Positions 24,311 to 29,318 of a stretch of DNA of 29,318 nt are shown here, piece by piece. A program made the translations under genes and the position numbers. This DNA is from Acidocella sp. (GTDB lineage: Bacteria; Pseudomonadota; Alphaproteobacteria; Acetobacterales; Acetobacteraceae): contig JAQNCU010000003.1 in NCBI GenBank assembly GCA_029077775.1, positions 1 through 29,318 of the forward strand, given 5' to 3'. Position 1 is the stretch's first letter, and each line of letters begins with the position of its first letter. A model generated the notes under the pieces. The model saw only the letters and a list, made by a program, of their open reading frames with translations. It searched no databases and had not been told where the DNA came from.

Positions 24311-25335
24311 GCCGCACCCATGGCGACAAGGTCCGACCGGGCGGTGAGATAGGCCCAAAGTTTATCACCGCCTTGAACCGCGGTCAGTACACCAAGGCGT
24401 TCGGCCCAGAAACGTTCATTGCCAAACTCGGCACGCCAGACATAAAGCCGGCGGGTGAAGCGATGCAGCGCGTAATCCTGTGTAAAGCCAATGCCGCCAT
24501 GGACCTGATGCGCTATCGCGGTTCCTGCGTCCACCGCGATGTTGGCGCGCAGCTTCGCGGCCGCAATCTCAAATTCAGGATCGAATTTAACCGCCCCGCC
24601 TGTGCTTACCAGGGCCTGGCCCGCGGCCTGGAAGGCGGCTTGACCCGCGCAGTTCACAGCCGCGGCGGCCTCCGCCATCACGGCCAGATTCTGCTGCACG
24701 GCTTGAAGTTTGCCAATGGGTTTGCCGAATTGCTGGCGCTCATTGGCGTGACCGATGGCCAGGGCCAACGCGCCATCCATGGCACCCGCGATCTGGGCAA
24801 TGCGGGGGAGCGCGCCAAGTGCAAAAAGTGACGTTGGAACCGGACATAGGCTGGCTGGTGCCGCCCGAAACTCAAGGCTGTCACAGGGATCGCCAGCCAG
24901 GGTTTCGCCTGGCGTCACGATGGCGCCGGAAATATCCAGGCCAACTGTCTGGCCAGCGATGGAAGCCAGCACCAGCCGGGCGGTGCGCCCGCTGGCTACG
25001 CCGTGTAAAATGCCCGTGAAATTACCGCCATCGAGCGTACCGCTTGCGGATTCGGCAAATACGACCCGGCTGTCAAAGGCTGATATAGCCTCGGATCCGA
25101 ACAAGGCGACGCCGATGATCGCCTCACCAAGCGGCAGCCCAACGGCGTGATAACCCGCGAGCCTGATCAGGCTGAAAGCATCGCCCCAGTCCCCCCCGAA
25201 ACCACCATCGGCCTCGGGGAGCAATAACGCAGGTAGCCCGGCCTCGATAACCTGTTGCCACATCGTCTCCGGTGTTGCGCCGCCAGCAAAAATCCGCTCG
25301 GCGGTATCCAGCACCATCTGCCGTTCGGTGCTCAT
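24307..25335 (-). CDS. acyl-CoA dehydrogenase, divergent (beta-type) subunit, pair 2
   Basis: Acyl-CoA dehydrogenase-family protein, 342 residues, short and divergent. The C-terminal half is recognisable: ERQQFGKPIGKLQAVQQNLA and AHQVHGGIGFTQDYALHRFT. The middle region lacks SEPGAGSD. The ATG at 25335 overlaps the stop of the upstream full-length acyl-CoA dehydrogenase (ATGA) and its stop overlaps the thiolase GTG. I infer that it is the partner subunit of the upstream protein in a heteromeric enzyme, as for pair 1. Two distinct pairs imply two different dehydrogenation steps, for example successive side-chain cycles. Confidence 0.87.
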   Translation of the reverse strand: MSTERQMVLDTAERIFAGGATPETMWQQVIEAGLPALLLPEADGGFGGDWGDAFSLIRLAGYHAVGLPLGEAIIGVALFGSEAISAFDSRVVFAESASGTLDGGNFTGILHGVASGRTARLVLASIAGQTVGLDISGAIVTPGETLAGDPCDSLEFRAAPASLCPVPTSLFALGALPRIAQIAGAMDGALALAIGHANERQQFGKPIGKLQAVQQNLAVMAEAAAAVNCAGQAAFQAAGQALVSTGGAVKFDPEFEIAAAKLRANIAVDAGTAIAHQVHGGIGFTQDYALHRFTRRLYVWRAEFGNERFWAERLGVLTAVQGGDKLWAYLTARSDLVAMGAA

Positions 25336-26483
25336 CTCAGGCCAAGTCCTTTCGCGACGATGCCGCGCAAAATTTCGCGCGTGCCACCGCGCAGTGAGAA
25401 CGATGGTGCCACCTGCACAAGCAGTGAGAGCATTTTTGCACAGGCGCTATCACCCATCAGGTCGAAGCCTGACGGCGTGGCGGCCTGAATGGCGCGCACC
25501 ACTTCCTGTTCATAAAGATTGCCGAGGTCCTTGACGATGGTGGCTTCGAGCGCCGGATCCTCGCCGGAGGCGAGCTTTGCGAGCACCGACATCGACATCT
25601 GCCGCAAGGTCCACAACTCAGCTGTGAGTTTACCAATCACGCTCGCGGTGGCGGCATCGGGTGCTGGGCCAGCCATGCGAATAAATTCAAGCAGCACGCC
25701 GAGGCTGGAGATATAACGCTCCGGGCCCGCGCGCTCCAATGTCAATTCCGCCGTGGCCTGCGCCCACCCCTGGCCTTCGGTGCCGACCAGCGCGTCCTCA
25801 TCAACAAAAACGTCTTCAAAAAAAACTTCGTTGAAATCATGCCCGCCAGCCAGATCGATGATCGGCCGGATGGTGATGCCCGGGGTGGCCAGTTCGATAA
25901 GATATTGTGAGAGTCCGGCATGGCGCTCCGAACCCCGTTCGGAGCGCACCAGGGCCAGCATCAGATGCGCGTGGTGCGCATTTGTGGTCCAAAGTTTCTG
26001 GCCGTTCAGCCGCCAGCCGCCGGGCACCTTGTCGGCGCGCATGCGGACCGCCGACAAATCAGACCCCGCACCTGGCTCGCTCAAGCCGATGCAGGCGAAA
26101 ATTTTACCCTGCACAATACCGGGCAGATACCGTTTGCGCTGGGTCTCAGTCCCGTATTTAAGCAGCAAAGGCCCGGTTTGGCGGTCGGCGATCCAGTGCA
26201 GCCCAACCGGCGCGCCAGCCGCCAATAATTCCTCAAGCACGACATAGCGTTCGGTCTGGCTGCGCCCGCCACCACCATATTCTGTGGGCAGGACCATGCC
26301 GATATACCCAGCTTCGCCAAGGGCGCGGGTAAAATCATGGTCGGGAACCGCCCATGAATTAACGAGACGGCGCGGGTCGTCTCGCTTGATGTTCGCCGTG
26401 ATGAATGCGCGCACCTGATTTCGGAGAGCGGTGGCATCAGGCGGCGGGGTAAGCGTTTCAACCGAAAATGTCTGCACGGTCAT
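25332..26483 (-). CDS. acyl-CoA dehydrogenase, FAD-motif (alpha-type) subunit, pair 2
   Basis: Acyl-CoA dehydrogenase, 383 residues, with complete motifs: ACIGLSEPGAGSDLSAVRMR (130-149), LNGQKLWTTNAHHAHLML, and the C-terminal FSLRGGTREILRGIVAKGLG. It probably makes an alpha2beta2 enzyme with the following gene. The start at 26483 (MTVQTF) has GGGAT about 6 nt upstream; 26489 is an alternative and further upstream starts are unlikely because they run through a regulatory-looking repeat. It is the first gene of a tightly overlapping run (alpha2, beta2, thiolase, beta1, alpha1) and is separated from the GMC gene by 132 bp. Confidence 0.9.
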   Translation of the reverse strand: MTVQTFSVETLTPPPDATALRNQVRAFITANIKRDDPRRLVNSWAVPDHDFTRALGEAGYIGMVLPTEYGGGGRSQTERYVVLEELLAAGAPVGLHWIADRQTGPLLLKYGTETQRKRYLPGIVQGKIFACIGLSEPGAGSDLSAVRMRADKVPGGWRLNGQKLWTTNAHHAHLMLALVRSERGSERHAGLSQYLIELATPGITIRPIIDLAGGHDFNEVFFEDVFVDEDALVGTEGQGWAQATAELTLERAGPERYISSLGVLLEFIRMAGPAPDAATASVIGKLTAELWTLRQMSMSVLAKLASGEDPALEATIVKDLGNLYEQEVVRAIQAATPSGFDLMGDSACAKMLSLLVQVAPSFSLRGGTREILRGIVAKGLGLR

Positions 26484-26513
26484 GTGCATCCCATTCCCGA
26501 CCGGCTCATACAA

Positions 26514-26587
26514 GGGGTGATTTTTTCCGTATCGCAGCAACGATATAAGATTTTTGTTCGTCGCGCCCGAGGGGTGATTTTTACCGT
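26514..26587. promoter_or_regulatory. two 17-bp direct repeats upstream of the acyl-CoA dehydrogenase/thiolase operon
   Basis: Copy A GGGGTGATTTTTTCCGT (26514-26530) and copy B GGGGTGATTTTTACCGT (26571-26587) differ at one base and are 57 bp apart. On the minus strand they read ACGG-AAAAATCACCCC and lie about 30 and 90 nt upstream of the start at 26483. Between them is an A/T-rich TTATAT (minus strand; plus 26543-26548), possibly a -10. This arrangement suggests two operator boxes for a regulator of the operon. No third copy was found by eye. Confidence 0.5.
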
Positions 26588-26615
26588 GTTTTAATAGGGC
26601 AAAATTTCCATGCCC

Positions 26616-28199
26616 TTATGGCTTATCCTGCAAAATCAACTCAGCCGCGCGCCAGCCGATCGCCATGATAGGGCCATTGGTGTTGCTGGATACCATTGTG
26701 GGCAGGATCGAGCCATCCGCGACACGCAGATTGCTGACGCCGCGAACGCGCAACTTCGCATCCACCACGGCCGTATTGTCGTTTCCCATCCGGCAGGTGC
26801 TGCAGGCATGATAGCCCGCCTGACCGCGGGCCTGAAAGGCGCGGATGATATCCTCGTCATGCTGCAGACCAATGCCCGGGGTGGTTTCCTCGCCGACCAG
26901 ATCTGCGAGTTCCGGTTGTGTGACCAGTTTGCGCATGAACCTGAACATATCGAGGGTAACTTGCTTATCGTAGGGGTCTGAAAGAAAATTCGGATCGATG
27001 TTGGGTGGCGCATCGGGATCGGCAGAGCGGATCCGCACGGACCCCTGGCTGCGCGAACGCAGCGGGTAACCAAACATGTGAAAACCGTGCTCCCGCTCCA
27101 GTTCCACGCCCTTTGGGCCGATGATAAACGAATAGGGTGCCATCAGAATTTCAACATCCGGGCGGTCAAGCTCGGGCCGGGTGCGGATAAAGGCGGCGGC
27201 TTCGTGCGAGGAACTCGCGAGCGGCCCGGTTTTACCGAGTGCGTATTTGAGCACGTTCTTGACGAGGCTCACGCCCCCGAATTCATGGTTCTGGCTCAGC
27301 GGTTTTTTCAACCGGTAGCTCATCATCAACAGCCTGTGTTCCAGCATGTTGGCACCGACGCCGGGGCTGTCCATGATCACGGGAATGCCAAGCGGCTGGA
27401 GGCATTCAGCGGGACCAATGCCCGAGAGCTGCAAAAGTTTTGGTGATTGCAACGCGCCAGCGGAAAGAATCACCTCACCCTTGGTATGAATATCAAATTT
27501 TTCACCATTGGACCGGCAAGAGATACCCACAGCGCGACGATCATCGAACAGAATGCGGTCAACATTTGTGTTGGTTAGCACAATCAGGTTTGTCCGCTTT
27601 CTCGCCGGTTTCAGGAATGCGGTTGCCGCACTCTGGCGCTTGCCATGGCTGATGGTGCGCGCGGCGTAGCCAATTCCCGCCTCGTCGGTTGAGCGCAGGT
27701 CGGTGCGGCGCTGCAAGCCGAGACCCATGCCCGCCTTGATAAACGCCTCGGCAACCACCGAGCCTGTTTGCGGCGTCGTGGTTTTGAGAGGTCCGCCACC
27801 CTTGCCGTCTTCCATTTCGCTGAAAACCCTGCGCATCTGTGCGCTGTCCCATCCATCGGCACCCAGCTCAGCCCATTCATCGTAATCCGCGCTCTGGGCA
27901 CGGAAATACATCATACCGTTTACTGCGCTCGACCCGCCGAGGGTTTTGCCGCGCACCCAGGTCTCGGAGGGGGTGGTGTCGGAGGCATCGGTCGGGAAGA
28001 ACCAAACATGGTTCGGGTCCGATAACAGCTTGCCGCCGCCCTTTGGCATATGGAGGAGTGGGCTGCGGTCCTCGCCCCCCGCTTCGACCAGTATCACTTT
28101 CGTGGCCGGATTTTCAGAAAGCCGATTGGCCAATACGCAGCCGGCGGAGCCAGCACCGACTATGATATAGTCGGCACCTTCAAAATTTGTATTTGTCAA
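26616..28199 (-). CDS. GMC-family FAD-dependent oxidoreductase (choline dehydrogenase-like)
   Basis: Glucose-methanol-choline family alcohol oxidase/dehydrogenase, 527 residues, oxidising a primary or secondary alcohol with FAD. The N-terminal ADYIIVGAGSAGCVLANRLS (GAGSAG 15-20) binds FAD. GKTLGGSSAVNGMMYFR and ILSAGALQSPKLLQLSGIGP are the two family signatures. The catalytic His is H464 (GYHACSTCRMG), and N508 (SSNTNGPIMA) is the second active-site residue. The start is TTG at 28199, overlapping the TGA of the serine hydrolase as TTGA; there is no ATG nearby, and the FAD motif demands this N-terminus. It lacks a signal peptide, so it is cytoplasmic. Role inferred: oxidation of an alcohol released by the adjacent esterase-like protein. 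Confidence 0.92.
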   Translation of the reverse strand: MTNTNFEGADYIIVGAGSAGCVLANRLSENPATKVILVEAGGEDRSPLLHMPKGGGKLLSDPNHVWFFPTDASDTTPSETWVRGKTLGGSSAVNGMMYFRAQSADYDEWAELGADGWDSAQMRRVFSEMEDGKGGGPLKTTTPQTGSVVAEAFIKAGMGLGLQRRTDLRSTDEAGIGYAARTISHGKRQSAATAFLKPARKRTNLIVLTNTNVDRILFDDRRAVGISCRSNGEKFDIHTKGEVILSAGALQSPKLLQLSGIGPAECLQPLGIPVIMDSPGVGANMLEHRLLMMSYRLKKPLSQNHEFGGVSLVKNVLKYALGKTGPLASSSHEAAAFIRTRPELDRPDVEILMAPYSFIIGPKGVELEREHGFHMFGYPLRSRSQGSVRIRSADPDAPPNIDPNFLSDPYDKQVTLDMFRFMRKLVTQPELADLVGEETTPGIGLQHDEDIIRAFQARGQAGYHACSTCRMGNDNTAVVDAKLRVRGVSNLRVADGSILPTMVSSNTNGPIMAIGWRAAELILQDKP

Positions 28200-29318
28200 A
28201 GACCCAGTGCCTGTCTGATGGTGTCACCGATGAGTGTGCGCGAATCCGCATCTGCCGTCAGCGCGTCAAACAGCCGATTATGGCAAAATGCAACTGCCAA
28301 CTTCGTGTCCGGATCGGCCCAGCCGATCGACCCGCCCATTCCAGGATGACAGAGTGCGCGAATGTTGCGCGGCGCGCAGGTCGGCGGGGTGGTGCCGCCG
28401 CCAAGCCAAAACCCACTTGTGCCGAGCGGGATTTGCATGCCGAAAAACACGGGCTCAGGTTCGTCGAAATGACCGCGTGGTTGGCTGAAGCTGGCAACGC
28501 GCTCCGGTGAGAGCAATCGCACGCCCCCGATCATGCCGCCATTGGCGAGCATCGCGAAGAACCGCGCCTGCGCACGCGCGGTGAAAATACCGCCGACGGC
28601 AGGAATACAGGCGTGCCGGAGTTTAGGGTCACCGAATGGATTCGGCATTAGGTCCACCGCGATCGGGTTCGCAACGCGATATAAGGTGCCTTCGGGCACG
28701 ATTGTGACAGCGTCACCGTCCATGATGGCGACGCGCGGGTCGAGCGCCTCCGGCAGCCCGATCCAGAGATCATCGATACCGAGCGGGGCGGCAATCTCCT
28801 GCTGGATGAACTGCCCGAAGGGACGGTGCTGCTTGTCGGTCCGGCGGACAAGTTCACCCAGCAACCAGCCAAAAGTAAGAGATTGGTAGCCGCTCTGTAT
28901 ACCCGGTTCAGTGGCCGGGGCGGCATTTTGCAACCAATTGACCATGAAGTCCCAGTCGCAGATTTGCACCGGGGTAACGCCAGCGGGCATTGGGTACATG
29001 CCGGACCGATGGGTCAGCACATGACGGACGGTCACGCGCTCGCGGCCGTCGCCAGTAAATTCCGGCCAATAGGTGGCAAGGGGCTCATCATAATCAATCA
29101 GTCCGCGTTCGGCCTGTAGATGCACCGCCGTCGCCGTCACGGCCTTGCTGACAGAAAACACATTGAACAGCGTGTTTTCATCCACCATCCGGCCGGTTGC
29201 AGGGTCCGCGATCCCTGCCCAGGCATCCACAACCAAATTATCGCCAAGATAGGCCGCGACTTGAATGCCGGTCTCGCGGCCATCGGCGACCAAAGTTTCA
29301 AGGACCGCCTGAACGGCA
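28196..29318 (-). CDS. serine hydrolase, beta-lactamase/EstB-type esterase (5' end outside window)
   Basis: Beta-lactamase-fold (class C/EstB) serine hydrolase, at least 373 residues; the frame runs off the right end, reading AVQAVLETLVADGRETGIQV with no stop, so the start lies beyond the window. Nucleophile motif SVSK (in FNVFSVSKAVTAT), the second motif region SGYQS (Tyr), and the third motif as HPGMGGS near the C-terminus fit the esterase branch rather than antibiotic-degrading enzymes. No signal peptide is visible in the present part. Its stop overlaps the GMC start (TTGA), so the two are coupled. Likely a cytoplasmic esterase or lactonase of the catabolic pathway. It is the third serine hydrolase of the cluster. 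Confidence 0.85.
   Translation of the reverse strand, partial: AVQAVLETLVADGRETGIQVAAYLGDNLVVDAWAGIADPATGRMVDENTLFNVFSVSKAVTATAVHLQAERGLIDYDEPLATYWPEFTGDGRERVTVRHVLTHRSGMYPMPAGVTPVQICDWDFMVNWLQNAAPATEPGIQSGYQSLTFGWLLGELVRRTDKQHRPFGQFIQQEIAAPLGIDDLWIGLPEALDPRVAIMDGDAVTIVPEGTLYRVANPIAVDLMPNPFGDPKLRHACIPAVGGIFTARAQARFFAMLANGGMIGGVRLLSPERVASFSQPRGHFDEPEPVFFGMQIPLGTSGFWLGGGTTPPTCAPRNIRALCHPGMGGSIGWADPDTKLAVAFCHNRLFDALTADADSRTLIGDTIRQALGL

Noticed and set aside
23264..24352. Long plus-strand open frame (362 codons)
   Set aside because: It lies entirely antisense to the well-supported thiolase gene and shows no domain.
28196..29318. Antibiotic-resistance beta-lactamase
   Set aside because: The motifs (SVSK, YQS, HPGMGG), the lack of a visible signal peptide and the coupling to a GMC oxidoreductase fit the EstB-type esterase branch instead.

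Overview
The window looks like an accessory region from an acidophilic or soil alphaproteobacterium, most likely Acetobacteraceae. This is an inference from gene style, high GC in the right-hand part, GTG/TTG starts, many 4-nt stop/start overlaps, and poly-A/T hairpins of a kind I remember from Acidiphilium/Acidocella-type genomes. No rRNA, tRNA or CRISPR array was seen.

Left edge (1-2930): a degraded, lower-GC stretch. It holds a possible small exported protein, a probably frameshifted small gene, a truncated 'RPADVIGNAVKVM' small protein, a family 2 glycosyltransferase with an AT-rich middle, and a dead IS4-type transposase on the minus strand. In that transposase two residues of the YREK signature are destroyed.

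2934-5419: a compact plus-strand module of Tat-exported metallophosphoesterase, periplasmic cupredoxin, ECF sigma factor and zinc-type membrane anti-sigma factor, read as an envelope stress or metal/redox unit. It lies between two transposase fossils, IS4-like on the left and IS3-like at about 5430-5600.

5603 to the right end: one large catabolic island for a hydrophobic, probably alicyclic or terpenoid/steroid-like compound. The left operon (minus) is IclR regulator, feruloyl-CoA-synthetase-like acyl-CoA ligase, HSL-type esterase and MFS transporter. Divergent from it (plus) are an amidohydrolase, then a CYP101 (P450cam)-like cytochrome P450 overlapping a type-B carboxylesterase. A carboxymuconolactone-decarboxylase-like gene faces the esterase. 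Next (plus) come an enoyl-CoA hydratase-family protein and an SDR. The right operons (minus) encode, in transcription order: a beta-lactamase-fold serine hydrolase (cut by the window end), a GMC alcohol oxidoreductase, an acyl-CoA dehydrogenase alpha/beta pair, a thiolase, a second acyl-CoA dehydrogenase beta/alpha pair, TPP-dependent 2-oxoacid dehydrogenase E1 alpha and beta, and a putidaredoxin-reductase-like flavoprotein.

A plausible working model is: ester cleavage (three serine hydrolases), alcohol oxidation (GMC, SDR), P450 hydroxylation fed by the reductase through a ferredoxin not encoded here, CoA activation, and beta-oxidation by two heteromeric acyl-CoA dehydrogenases, the hydratase, the SDR as hydroxyacyl-CoA dehydrogenase, and the thiolase. 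The layout recalls steroid side-chain degradation, but no steroid-ring genes are present and the substrate is unknown. I consider this island the most promising candidate for an undescribed system.
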